From CAZVGZ01 sp964627605 (GTDB lineage: Bacteria > Latescibacterota > MWCZ01 > CAZVGZ01), in the NCBI GenBank assembly GCA_964627605.1, contig CAZVGZ010000020.1, forward strand, positions 1 through 61,532: 61,532 bases of DNA. The letters run 5' to 3'. The notes below the pieces were generated by a model. It saw only the letters and a program-made list of their open reading frames with translations, had not been told where the DNA came from and did not search any database. The number at the start of each line of letters is the position of its first letter. Position 1 is the first letter of the stretch. Position numbers and translations under genes: made by a program. Below, in pieces: positions 26,701 to 35,048 of the stretch.

Positions 26701-29700
26701 ATGCGGTCTACGATCTGGTCGCTGGTCTGGGAGCCGACTTTGACAAGACATTGAGGGCAGTAGCGGATGCCCAACTGGGCATAGAGGATTCGCAGATAGT
26801 CGTAGACCTGCGTCACTGTGCCCGCTGTGGACCTGGGGTTTTTGCTGGCGCTTTTCTGTTCGATTGCGATGGCGGGAGATAGCCCTTCGACGTGGTCTAC
26901 ACGGGGCTTTTGCATCTGACCGACGAACTGACGGGCGTACGATGATAGCGACTCGACATAGCGCCGCTGGCCTTCGGCGTAGATGGTGTCCAACGCGAGG
27001 GATGTCTTGCCAGAGCCGGACACACCAGAAAAGACCGTCATCTGTTCCCTGGGAAGCGACACGGTGATGTTTTTGAGGTTGTGCTCCCTGGCCCCAACGA
27101 CGGTTATGTCGGTGATCGGACCGTTTCCCTCTGTTGCCGTTCGTGGAGTGCCTGATGAGAGAGCCGGGTTGCCGTTGCGTTTTAGAACCGCTTTGAGCGC
27201 TTGACCTGTGGAAGACTTTCCGTTTTTGGCGACCTGTTCAGGGGTGCCCTCAGCGATGACCAGACCACCTTCATCGCCGCCTTCAGGCCCCAAGTCGATT
27301 ACGTGGTCCGCTGTCTTGATCACGTCCAAATTATGCTCAATGACAATGACGGTGTTGCCCGACTCCACAAACCGCCTAAGGACCGCCAGAAGGTGTTGAA
27401 TGTCGTGGAAATGAAGGCCGGTTGTGGGCTCATCAAGGATGTAGAGTGTCCGGCCGGTGCTGCGTTTACACAGCTCACGGGCAAGTTTGATGCGCTGCGC
27501 CTCTCCGCCGGAAAGCGTCGTTGACGGCTGTCCCAGCTTCATGTAATCCAGACCAACATCGTGGAGCGTCTGTATGGTGCGGCTAATCGGAGGGACATCT
27601 GCGAAAAACTCAAGCGCCTCCTGAATGTCCATATCCAACACTTCGGCGATGTTTTTGCCTTTGTATACTATCGCCAGTGTTTCGCGATTAAAACGCGCTC
27701 CATTGCACACCGGACAACTCACCCACACGTCTGCCAGAAAATCCATCTCAATCCTGTTAGCACCATGTCCTTCGCAGGCGTCGCACCGACCTCCTTTGAC
27801 ATTGAAACTGAACCGCCCTGGTTTGAATCCACGGACCTTAGCGTCGGGCAGTTTTGCGAACAGTTGGCGGATGGGATCGAGGACTTTGGTGTAGGTCGCA
27901 GGATTGGAGCGCGGAGTGCGGCCGATGGGGCTCTGATCGATATCGATCACTTTGTCTAAATGATCTATACCGTCGATGCGCTCGTGGGGACCGGGCCTGC
28001 TTTTGGCGGTGTAGAAGTGGCGCGCGAGGGCCGGAAGTAGAGTATCAGATATCAGCGAGCTTTTGCCAGAACCTGAGATCCCGGTCACGCATGTAAGCAC
28101 TCCCAGAGGGATTGAGACGTCTATTTTTTTCAGATTGTTATGCTGTGCACCGACAATCTCAATTTTTTTGCCGTTTGGGGAGGTGCGTTTTTCCGGGATT
28201 TCGATTCGTCGCTTGCCGGTGAGATAGTCTCCTGTCAGAGAGTCTGGTTGAGACATCACCTCCTGCGCTGTTCCCACACAGACCACTTCCCCGCCGCGTA
28301 TTCCAGGACCAGGCCCGAAATCCACCAACAGATCGGATCGAAACATGGTCTCTTCATCGTGTTCGACGACAATCACCGTGTTGCCCATGTCCCTTAATCG
28401 CTCAAGCGCGATCAACAGCCGATCGTTGTCCCTGTGATGAAGGCCGATGGAGGGTTCGTCCAGCACGTAGAGCACGCCCACCAAACCGCACCCGATCTGC
28501 GATGCCAACCGTATTCTTTGCGCCTCGCCACCTGACAGAGTTGGGGCTGACCTGTCCAGGGAGAGATAGGAGAGACCCACGTTTAGCAGGAACTCCAATC
28601 GCCCCTGTATCTCCAACAGGGCTTCCTCGGCGATGATTCTCTCCTGCTCTGACAGCGAGAGTAGAGACAGGTGTCGGTGGGCGTCTTCGATCGAGAGATT
28701 CGCAAGTTGGGGTAGCGACAGACCACCTACGGTCACGCTCCGCGACTGAGGTGCGAGCCGCTCGCCGCTGCACTCCGAACAGGATATCTGCGACATGAAC
28801 CGACCGAGCGTCTCTTTGGTCTTTGGGTTTTTGCTTCCGTGGAACCTGGCGGTAAGCCACGGGATGATTCCGCCGAATGTATCGCGATGGGACCACCCAC
28901 GAGAGGTGGGGCGTTTTCTGTAGACAAACTTGATTCTCTGGCCATCAAGACCATAGAGCAGCTTTTCGCGGGCGGCTTTGGGGATGTCTTGCCACGGGGT
29001 GTCCAGGTCGGACTTACCATACCGCTCTAGGACCCCTTCATAGTAGTGTCGGCGCCATTTGTTGCTGTCTACATTGACACCTGTCATCGCTCCCAAACGC
29101 AGAGATAGTTCTGGGTTTGGAATGAGCTGCTCCGGGTCGACGTCTACGACGGTTGCTAGCCCTTCGCATTTGGGACACATGCCCGCTGGATGGTTGAACG
29201 AAAACATCTGCGGCGTAGGGGGCTCGTATGAGATGCCGCAGTCAGCACAGGCGTAGTTGGAGCTGAGGAGGGTATCCTTGCCCTCATCATCCGCGCTTTC
29301 AATCACGTTGACTATGACTGTGCCCTCACCCATCAAGAGCGCGGCGTCCACCGATTCAGCGACACGGCCTCTCACGCCGGGTTTCACCACCAGACGGTCG
29401 ATAACTACGTCGATGTCGTGGCGGGCATTTCTATCGAGATTTGGATCTTCGGCCAAGAGCACGATCCGACCATCAACACGCGCTCGGACATATCCTTGGC
29501 GTTGGAGGTCTTCAAACAGGTCCAGATATTCGCCGCGACGCCCTCTGACGTTTGGTGCGAGCAGGTTAAGGCGTGTGCCCTCAGGCAAATCAAGCATCCG
29601 GTCGATGATCTCTTCGCGGGTCTGACCGCCTATCGGTTTGCCGCAGTTGGCGCAGTGCGGCATGCCTACACGGGCATAGAGCACACGCAGGTAGTCATTG

Positions 29701-30017
29701 ATTTCTGTGATCGTGCCGACGGTGCTTCTCGGGTTGCGCCCTGCGGTTTTCTGCTCAATTGATATCGCAGGAGCCAGACCGGAGATATGATCGACATCCG
29801 GCTTCCCCATCTGATCCAAAAACTGTCTGGCGAAAGCGGACAGCGACTCGATGTAGCGCCGCTGCCCCTCGGCGTATATGGTGTCGAACGCCATCGACGA
29901 TTTGCCTGAGCCGGACACCCCGGTGAAGCAGATCATCTTGCCTTTTGGCAGCGTCAGATCGACGTCTTTGAGGTTGTGAACGCGCGCGCCATGAACTACA
30001 AGTGCTTCGGTCTCCAT
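23787..30017 (-). CDS. uvrA: Tandem-fused excinuclease ABC subunit A (double UvrA)
   Basis: A 2,076-residue protein made of two full UvrA units. Unit 1 spans about residues 1-940, unit 2 about 967-1890, joined by a Gly/Asn/Thr-rich linker. Each unit has two ABC ATPase cassettes: four Walker A motifs (SGSGKSSMAFDT, GISGSGKSSLISDT, SGSGKTSLALDT, GVSGSGKSSLVND), four signatures (LSGGEAQRI or MSGGEAQRV), and Cys-rich zinc sites (CADCGISYEPPTPQMFSFNH, CDACEGHGANRIEMDFL, CPSCHRSFDPLVPQHFSFN, CETCRGMGFQQIEMHFL). UvrA normally acts as a homodimer that finds bulky DNA lesions and loads UvrB; here the dimer seems covalent. About 165 extra residues (from about 1912) follow, containing KEWHMAQRVTEDNRNPVWN and a beta-rich part. 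Tandem UvrA is known in chlamydiae and some related phyla. All motifs look intact. Confidence 0.93.
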   Translation of the reverse strand: METEALVVHGARVHNLKDVDLTLPKGKMICFTGVSGSGKSSMAFDTIYAEGQRRYIESLSAFARQFLDQMGKPDVDHISGLAPAISIEQKTAGRNPRSTVGTITEINDYLRVLYARVGMPHCANCGKPIGGQTREEIIDRMLDLPEGTRLNLLAPNVRGRRGEYLDLFEDLQRQGYVRARVDGRIVLLAEDPNLDRNARHDIDVVIDRLVVKPGVRGRVAESVDAALLMGEGTVIVNVIESADDEGKDTLLSSNYACADCGISYEPPTPQMFSFNHPAGMCPKCEGLATVVDVDPEQLIPNPELSLRLGAMTGVNVDSNKWRRHYYEGVLERYGKSDLDTPWQDIPKAAREKLLYGLDGQRIKFVYRKRPTSRGWSHRDTFGGIIPWLTARFHGSKNPKTKETLGRFMSQISCSECSGERLAPQSRSVTVGGLSLPQLANLSIEDAHRHLSLLSLSEQERIIAEEALLEIQGRLEFLLNVGLSYLSLDRSAPTLSGGEAQRIRLASQIGCGLVGVLYVLDEPSIGLHHRDNDRLLIALERLRDMGNTVIVVEHDEETMFRSDLLVDFGPGPGIRGGEVVCVGTAQEVMSQPDSLTGDYLTGKRRIEIPEKRTSPNGKKIEIVGAQHNNLKKIDVSIPLGVLTCVTGISGSGKSSLISDTLLPALARHFYTAKSRPGPHERIDGIDHLDKVIDIDQSPIGRTPRSNPATYTKVLDPIRQLFAKLPDAKVRGFKPGRFSFNVKGGRCDACEGHGANRIEMDFLADVWVSCPVCNGARFNRETLAIVYKGKNIAEVLDMDIQEALEFFADVPPISRTIQTLHDVGLDYMKLGQPSTTLSGGEAQRIKLARELCKRSTGRTLYILDEPTTGLHFHDIQHLLAVLRRFVESGNTVIVIEHNLDVIKTADHVIDLGPEGGDEGGLVIAEGTPEQVAKNGKSSTGQALKAVLKRNGNPALSSGTPRTATEGNGPITDITVVGAREHNLKNITVSLPREQMTVFSGVSGSGKTSLALDTIYAEGQRRYVESLSSYARQFVGQMQKPRVDHVEGLSPAIAIEQKSASKNPRSTAGTVTQVYDYLRILYAQLGIRYCPQCLVKVGSQTSDQIVDRINNSFSGRSMLILAPLTLQRGEEYGTLLERAKRDGFLRARIDGDVVRIDSDVEIDSRARHEVELVIDRVTLRKENRARLAEAVESGLSRGAGVIVVAPATDEGEPMRLSQHLSCPSCHRSFDPLVPQHFSFNKSFDNLSGQCPACDGLGVQQGLAEEAVISSPGRSVADGAVNLWGRPGGFFLAMLRAAGDELGFDVASPLSKMSQSSRHKLFYGDDSRWIEHPGGWSFQYLGVFPGTDRALRATPQLRGQLGQVLSDVQCSSCGGSRLCDESQVVRLWDRTIGEVCQLPVGDLDRWFREQVLTADEQEVAGEVFSEITNRVRFLKEVGLEYVSLNRSAPSLSGGEAQRIRLAGQIGSGLTGVLYVLDEPTIGLHPRDNRRLLGALKQLRDLHNTVVLVEHDRDTLEAADHIVDFGPGAGAFGGEVVGTGTQSQLRKEQKSLTGQYLEGTKQVAVPQERREGTGHTLCVRGAMHNNLNGIDVAIPLGTMTVVTGVSGSGKSSLVNDIIYKALAAKLHRAQTVPALHDEITGIEHLDKIINIDQQPIGTTPRSNSATYLGVFDHFRRLYAELPESKVRGYGARRFSFNVPGGRCETCRGMGFQQIEMHFLPDVWVDCPNCGGMRYNSETLEIAYRGMSIGSILNMSAQAALAHFENIPRIRKQLQTLVDVGLGYMSLGQSAPTMSGGEAQRVKLGRELARPATGRTLYLLDEPTTGLHPHDVLALLGVLQRLVDKDNTVVMIEHNMDVIKSADWVIDLGPEGGDLGGELVAEGTPEDVAAVGISHTGAILNELLSSAPRPASAKPKEMIGDVDAPEPDEESDFGGKEWHMAQRVTEDNRNPVWNSSCLKWLIEQLELLGHIEIDWSHTDHVDVSLNGGGNWLTIETDRWESLPLVFEVPGGVFADDDLAFDLPVWDEVLDLPTYGNDERVTVQPMPDDRSKITVLACRKSELDTDSFKQFLAKSHQACLGVR

Positions 30018-30489
30018 ATAGGGGTCTCGACTCGGTATCAGATCGGCTTTGGTGGACGAAGATAATAAGTGTACGCAGCAAACCCTGACAGCGGTATGTC
30101 AGGGTCAGATCGAACAAAATGTAAGGCACCATTATCTTCAATCAACTACAGGGTTTATGGCCTCTCTGTAATTCAAAATGCGATCGCTTTTTCTGAATTC
30201 GCTATGGTGACTCCAGCCAGCAAATAATAAGGCGAGGCCCGACAGAACAGAATTGAGAAGCGCTCCGCCATCTCCAATTCTACGCGCTGAATGTTTTGAG
30301 TTTGGCGCAGAATCTTCTTTGGTTTTGGCAACCTGCGTCCTTTTTTGACGGTCGGACCGATATGTTGGATATGCCAGTTATTGCGGCCTCATTAGCGGGG
30401 CAACTATGCTGTCCAGGGGTGACTCCGCCGTTGTGTATTCGTACCATTGTGCTGCCCCTATGCGCGACCTCCAGCACGAAGGAATTGAG
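30018..30489. other. 470-base divergent intergenic region between uvrA and an aminotransferase gene
   Basis: No ORF here has recognisable content. The region is more AT-rich than its surroundings and should hold the promoters of both divergent genes. The only clear structure is a 9-bp inverted repeat about 70 bases upstream of uvrA, listed separately. No tRNA, riboswitch core or LexA-type box was recognised. Confidence 0.5.
30082..30105. promoter_or_regulatory. Perfect 9-bp inverted repeat upstream of uvrA
   Basis: ACCCTGACA and TGTCAGGGT flank a six-base spacer (GCGGTA), 65 to 88 bases before the uvrA start codon. The dyad could be an operator for a dimeric repressor or a hairpin in the 5' leader. 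It does not match known LexA boxes (the CTG...CAG spacing is too long). There is no following T-run on either strand. Confidence 0.35.
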
Positions 30490-31656
30490 ATGCATCCGCC
30501 GCTACCATCCTCCGAACGAGTTCTCATGGGGCCGGGCCCCAGCAACATTCATCCGCGAGTGATGCACGCGATGTCCACGCCTGTAGTGGGGCATCTGGAC
30601 AGCGAGTTTTTGTCGATGATGGATCACCTTCAGCAGATGCTCAGGGAAGTGTTTCAGACCGAAAACCGGCTGACGATGGCGATCTCCGGCACCGGATCTG
30701 CGGGGATGGAGACGTGTCTGGTGAACCTGTTGGAGCCAGGGGACAAAGCGATCGTATGTATCAACGGCGTGTTTGGCACTCGAATGAAAGACATTGTGGC
30801 TAGATGCGGGGCTGATGCGGTTGTGGTCGAGGCAAGTTGGGGCGAAGCGATTGACCCTGATGCACTTAGGTCGACGTTGTCCGAAACGGCCGATGTGAGG
30901 GTGGTGGCGCTGGTCCATGCGGAAACATCCACAGGTGTCTTGCAGTCGATGGATGAGATAGCTGGTATTGTCAAAGATAGCGGCGCGATGCTGTTGTTGG
31001 ATACGGTAACGTCGCTCGGTGGTGCCGAGGTGGCGCTGGACAACTGGGGAGTGGATGCTGCGTATTCCGGGACGCAGAAGTGCCTTAGCTGCCCTCCTGG
31101 TCTGGCACCAGTGTCCTTCAGCAAACGTGCGGTGGAGCACATCCTTTCGCGAAAAACCCCGGTGCAGAGCTGGTATCTTGATACGAGCATGTTAAGCAAA
31201 TACTGGGGCAGCGAGCGTGTCTATCACCATACCGCGCCTATCAGCATGAATTACGCGCTCTACGAGGCGTTGCGGGTTGTGCTTGATGAGGGGCTTGAGG
31301 CTCGATGGCAGAACCATCGCGCACTGCACGAAGGGCTTGTCGCCGGACTAGAGGCGATGGGGTTGTCGCTGAAAGTACGAGCAGATATCCGCGCACCGAT
31401 GCTAAACGCTGTGAAAGTCCCCGAAGGTGTGGACGAGAAACAGGTTCGTTTGGATGTCATGAGCCGATTTGGTTTGGAGCTGGGGGCTGGATTGGGTCCT
31501 TTGGCTGGAAGTATCTGGCGGATTGGACTGATGGGCCACTCTTGTCAGGCGTCTTCTGTGACGACCTGTCTGGCAGCTTTGGGATGGGCGCTCAACAGGC
31601 AAGGGTGCAACGTTCCAGATGGGGTAGCGGCAGCGCTTGAGAGGATAGGTGGCTGA
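30490..31656 (+). CDS. Class V aminotransferase, alanine-glyoxylate/serine-pyruvate type
   Basis: A 388-residue PLP enzyme of the AGXT/serine-glyoxylate group. Marks are VLMGPGPSNIHPRVMHAMST at the N-terminus, GTGSAGMETCLVNLLEPGD (cofactor phosphate site), ALVHAETSTGVLQ, LLLDTVTSLGG (Asp holding the pyridine nitrogen) and SGTQKCLSCPPGLAP with the Schiff-base lysine; the end has WRIGLMGHSC. It would move amino groups from alanine or serine to glyoxylate or pyruvate. The ATG at 30490 follows AAGGAATTGAG and fits the family start better than the ORF start 84 bases upstream. Confidence 0.88.
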   Translation: MHPPLPSSERVLMGPGPSNIHPRVMHAMSTPVVGHLDSEFLSMMDHLQQMLREVFQTENRLTMAISGTGSAGMETCLVNLLEPGDKAIVCINGVFGTRMKDIVARCGADAVVVEASWGEAIDPDALRSTLSETADVRVVALVHAETSTGVLQSMDEIAGIVKDSGAMLLLDTVTSLGGAEVALDNWGVDAAYSGTQKCLSCPPGLAPVSFSKRAVEHILSRKTPVQSWYLDTSMLSKYWGSERVYHHTAPISMNYALYEALRVVLDEGLEARWQNHRALHEGLVAGLEAMGLSLKVRADIRAPMLNAVKVPEGVDEKQVRLDVMSRFGLELGAGLGPLAGSIWRIGLMGHSCQASSVTTCLAALGWALNRQGCNVPDGVAAALERIGG

Positions 31657-31657
31657 G

Positions 31658-31756
31658 ATGGTTGGTTTCGACGAAGCTTTGCGGTTAGCTGGTCCGCCAG
31701 TCATCTTTACGTCACCACATCAAGCGTTTGCCAAAACTGCTGGAAAGGCCGCATAA
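31658..31756 (+). CDS. Possible small protein of 32 residues, coupled to its neighbours
   Basis: ATG lies two bases after the aminotransferase stop and the frame ends in TAATG, overlapping the next gene's start. The peptide (MVGFDEALRLAGPPVIFTSP, then HQAFAKTAGKAA) is not a known family. Tight spacing on both sides suggests translation reinitiation through this frame, but nothing proves a functional product. Confidence 0.3.
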   Translation: MVGFDEALRLAGPPVIFTSPHQAFAKTAGKAA

Positions 31757-32250
31757 TGAATCCATCCAACCTGACACCAAAAGACGCCGCCAGATCGCTC
31801 TACCAACGCACTGACACCAGTGAAGCTCCTGTTGATCTGGTGCCTGTTCTACGCCATCTGGGGATGATCGTCGATGAAGGGGCTCTCATAGGGACGGACG
31901 GGACGCTGCGTCAGGTAGATGATCACTGGCGCATTATGCTCCGCAGATCCATGAGCCACACCAAAAAAAGGTGGGAGGTCGCAAAGCAGGTGGGAATCTG
32001 CGTGATGCCTACAAAAGGGATGACAATCACTGCGCGTGATGCCGACAGGTTCGCCGCTGAGCTTCTGATGCCCCCGCTTGCAACCAAGGAGGCCTTTCAA
32101 AGCCGTCGGGTTTGGCTCAAGGACGCCCTCTCGGTGGGGATGTCTGCAACCAAAGACGACATGGTCAGGGGGCTGGCTTGGCAGTTTGAGGTAAACTATG
32201 CTGCCATGGCGATCCGGTTGGACGAACTGAAACTGTGGGAAACACGATAG
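31756..32250 (+). CDS. ImmA/IrrE-like protein lacking the zinc-binding HExxH motif
   Basis: A 164-residue protein with the overall pattern of the ImmA/IrrE peptidase fold. A strand-rich part ends in DDHWRIMLR, then comes KKRWEVAKQVGICV, then DADRFAAELLMPPLATKEAF (the conserved ERFAAELLMP helix), and a C-terminal helix-turn-helix-like NYAAMAIRLDELKLW. The catalytic HExxH position reads KQVGI (residues 77-81), so zinc and proteolysis are not expected. Family peptidases cleave repressors of mobile elements or, in Deinococcus, the DdrO repressor. A dead member could bind a regulator without cutting it. GGAAAGG precedes the ATG. No cognate repressor gene is adjacent. Confidence 0.7.
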   Translation: MNPSNLTPKDAARSLYQRTDTSEAPVDLVPVLRHLGMIVDEGALIGTDGTLRQVDDHWRIMLRRSMSHTKKRWEVAKQVGICVMPTKGMTITARDADRFAAELLMPPLATKEAFQSRRVWLKDALSVGMSATKDDMVRGLAWQFEVNYAAMAIRLDELKLWETR

Positions 32251-32263
32251 AGGAAGGCAGCTC

Positions 32264-32932
32264 GTGCCAGCAACCGATCACGCGGCAACAGCCGAAAATT
32301 TGAGCGAGATCCGCCTCCGAATGGTGTCCGACCAGATTGTGCGGCGGGGAATCACCGACCGTCGGGTCCTGGAAGTGATGTCGGTTGTTCCAAGGCACAT
32401 GTTCGCGGACAGCGATGACTATGAGAGCGCCTACGGGGACCATCCGATACAGATCGGGTACGGCCAAACGGTTTCCCAACCCTATATGGTAGCGCTGATG
32501 AGTCAATGTTTGGAGCTGTCTGGCACCGAGCGCGTGTTGGAGATCGGGACTGGATCGGGCTACCAGGCTGCGGTGTTGGTTGAGCTTGCAGGTGAGGTCC
32601 ACTCCGTCGAACGTCACGAGGGACTCGCTAATCGGACTAGGGCGCTGTTCGAACGGCTACACCTCCCGATCGAAGCGCATGTGGGGGATGGATCGGGTGG
32701 ATGGCCCGATGGAGCGCCCTACGATCGCATCATCGTGACGGCTGGCGCGCCACGGGTGCCTGCGCCACTCATCGAACAGCTCGCGGACAACGGCCGGTTG
32801 GTGGCACCGGTGGGATCGCGGGACGAGCAGAGGCTACTCATGGTAGTGAATAGAGGCGGCGAAATCCACACCAGCGGGCACGGAGCGTGTGTCTTCGTTC
32901 CGCTCATCGGTGAGTCGGGGTGGGACAGCTAG
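32264..32932 (+). CDS. pcm: Protein-L-isoaspartate O-methyltransferase
   Basis: A 222-residue SAM-dependent enzyme: MFADSDDYESAYGDHPIQIG, YGQTVSQPYMVALMSQCLEL (substrate loop), VLEIGTGSGYQAAVLVELAG (SAM motif I), YDRIIVTAGAPRVPAPLIEQ and LVAPVGSR. It methylates L-isoaspartyl residues so that damaged proteins can return to aspartate. Starts at GTG after AGGAAGGCAGCTC and ends shortly before a DedA-like gene whose longest ORF overlaps it. Confidence 0.92.
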   Translation: MPATDHAATAENLSEIRLRMVSDQIVRRGITDRRVLEVMSVVPRHMFADSDDYESAYGDHPIQIGYGQTVSQPYMVALMSQCLELSGTERVLEIGTGSGYQAAVLVELAGEVHSVERHEGLANRTRALFERLHLPIEAHVGDGSGGWPDGAPYDRIIVTAGAPRVPAPLIEQLADNGRLVAPVGSRDEQRLLMVVNRGGEIHTSGHGACVFVPLIGESGWDS

Positions 32933-33018
32933 AGCAGCGAGCGGCGGTTGCCGTCCACGGGCTGGCAGGTCTTGTACAGGTTTTGTTTTTTTGGGCGCAT
33001 AGGACAGAGGAGCTTAAG

Positions 33019-33600
33019 TTGATAAGACGGTTATACGACTGGGTGTTGCGGTGGGCTGAGTCGCCCTACGGGGTGTGGGCGCTGTTTGTTCTTGCGTTTG
33101 CCGAGTCGTCCTTTTTTCCGATCCCCCCAGACGTGCTTCTGATAGCCCTCTGTCTGGGCAAACCCGCCAGAGCTCTGATGTTTGGGTCGGTAAGCCTTCT
33201 GGGTTCGGTGACCGGGGGGATGCTTGGATACTACATCGGCACGGCGCTGATGAAGACCGTCGGGCAGCCGATAATAGAGTTCTATGGTGCCGAACATATT
33301 TTCTTGGAGCTTCAGACCACCTTCAACGAAAACAGCGTCATCGCGATTCTGATAGCTGCCATAACGCCCATTCCGTACAAAGTTTTTACGATCACCGCTG
33401 GCGTCTGTGACACGCCGTTAGGTACGTTCGTCATGGCATCGCTCGTAGGGCGCGGCGTCAGGTTTTTTGCAGTCGCTGGACTAATAACGGCGTTTGGACC
33501 GAAAATACAGTCGTTCATCGACCATTACTTCAACAAACTCGCGTGGACGTTCGGCGTGCTTCTAGTTGGCGGATTTGTACTGATAAAGATCCTGCTTTAG
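33019..33600 (+). CDS. DedA/VTT-domain (YqaA-like) inner-membrane protein
   Basis: A 193-residue membrane protein with a VTT/SNARE-assoc fold: WALFVLAFAESSFFPIPPDV (conserved E followed by P-P-D), SLLGSVTGGMLGYYIG, and AAITPIPYKVFTITAGV with re-entrant helix signatures, then LVGRGVRFFAVAGLI. Family members act in lipid scrambling or undecaprenyl-phosphate recycling and membrane homeostasis. Start: TTG at 33019 follows AGAGGAG at a good distance; the longer frame back to 32920 overlaps pcm and codes for an unlikely N-terminus. Confidence 0.8.
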   Translation: MIRRLYDWVLRWAESPYGVWALFVLAFAESSFFPIPPDVLLIALCLGKPARALMFGSVSLLGSVTGGMLGYYIGTALMKTVGQPIIEFYGAEHIFLELQTTFNENSVIAILIAAITPIPYKVFTITAGVCDTPLGTFVMASLVGRGVRFFAVAGLITAFGPKIQSFIDHYFNKLAWTFGVLLVGGFVLIKILL

Positions 33601-33651
33601 CCGAATGTGAACCGCTACCATAGGCCGGACTTCCGCCGAAGGGGCGATAAG

Positions 33652-34952
33652 GTGCGTCTTAGAGAGTCTTTACTGATAGCCGTCATCCCGATTCTGATAG
33701 GATACTCGCCTGCCAGCGCCGATTCTGAGAGCGGCATAGTCGATGGTGTCACCGCTGGAGTCGAGGAGTTGAGCGGAGATGTCCGCAAGCAGTACGATTG
33801 GCTGCGAAAACGGCGGACATTTTCCATTGAGGGCGTGCCCTATGGTGCGACGGGGCTTCCGCTGGTGTTTTACACCCCTAGCAGCGGGCTGACCTACGGC
33901 GGATGGGTTCAACTGGCCAACTACGAAAGCCGCCCTTACAGATACAGGGTGATGGTGCAGTGGCTGCTGACGACGCAGGGCACACGCGACCACTTTATTA
34001 GCGGAGAGATTCCCACCATCTGGGGGACACCGTTCTCGCTCAGGGTTCTGATGCGGGATGTGAACAGTGTCAACACCAACTTCTTCGGGTTGGGTAACAC
34101 GTCTAAAAGAGACGCCAAGGCCATCGACAAGAACCATTACTACTACGTCTACCGATTAGAGGAGCAGAGGACGGCGTTCGATTTTGAGGGGGAGCTTTTC
34201 GAAGGGCAGATCGGAGCGTTTTTTTGGTTGCGGTTCAACCGCGGGCTGCCTACTCAGAGGTTTGCGGCGAAAGGTTCCTACGTTTTCGATATCTCCCACA
34301 CCGGCGGTCGCCCGATTGACCCTTACGACCGCGATGCCAGGTGGAGCAACTTTTTTGCCGTCGGACTTCTCCACGACACCCGCGATGATAGGGAGTTTAC
34401 CACCGAAGAAACGCTTGCTGACGCCTCAGTCCAGTGGACGCCCTCATTCGTAGGATCGGACTACGACTACGCCCGCTTGACCTTAATAGGTCGTAAGTAT
34501 TGGCGATTTGTGCCAAAGTTCGATCCAGGCACTTATGTCATATTCGCCAGGATGATAGTCGAAACCATATGGGGCGACGCTCCGTTCTACGCGATGACAG
34601 AGGTGGGTGGAGCGATCAGGGGTACTTCGGTCGGCAGCAACGAAGCGCTGCGCGGCTTTGAGTCGCGGCGGTTCGCAGACAAAGCAAAGGTTCTTACAAA
34701 CACCGAGCTGCGTCGCTTCCTTCCGTCGTGGAAAATCAAGGGGCAGAACTTGGAGACCCAGGCGATACTTTTTGCCGATTTCGGGCGCGTGTCCCCCAGT
34801 CCAGTCTGTCCAAATGGCGGCCTAGCGACCCGCATATAAGTGGCGGGGTGGGCATGTTAATGAATTGGAACGCTCAGTTGACGTTGAGGTTGGACATGGC
34901 AATATCGCCTGAAGGGAGGTCGGTTCTCTTCTCTTTCGGTCAAGTGTTTTGA
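33652..34952 (+). pseudogene. Omp85/surface-antigen (D15-type) barrel gene with a single frameshift
   Basis: The gene starts at GTG 33652 after AAGGGGCGATAAG and codes for a signal peptide (VRLRESLLIAVIPILIGYSP) followed by a C-terminal Omp85-type barrel: TNFFGLGNTSKRD, LHDTRDDREFTTEET, NEALRGFESRRFADKA, NTELRRFLPSW, ILFADFGRV. The zero frame then ends in an unrelated tail with TAA at 34837-34839. The expected end (ISGGVGMLMNWNAQLTLRLD, then SFGQVF, stop at 34950-34952) lies in another frame. Adding one base at the C5 run (34793-34797) joins the two perfectly. The last strand with its terminal Phe, needed by the BAM complex, is lost unless the indel is an error or slips. POTRA domains are absent, as in patatin-linked or two-partner relatives. 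Confidence 0.75.
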
Positions 34953-35048
34953 CCACAGAATCCCGTCACCGCATTACGCTTGTGATCATCAGCGTTAAAA
35001 GTCGCTCGTTAGCCCCACTGCGGGCATCTCATCGGATGTTCTGGTAGC

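Noticed and set aside
30082..30105. LexA box upstream of uvrA
   Set aside because: The inverted repeat does not match E. coli-type CTGT-N8-ACAG or Bacillus-type GAAC-N4-GTTC sites.
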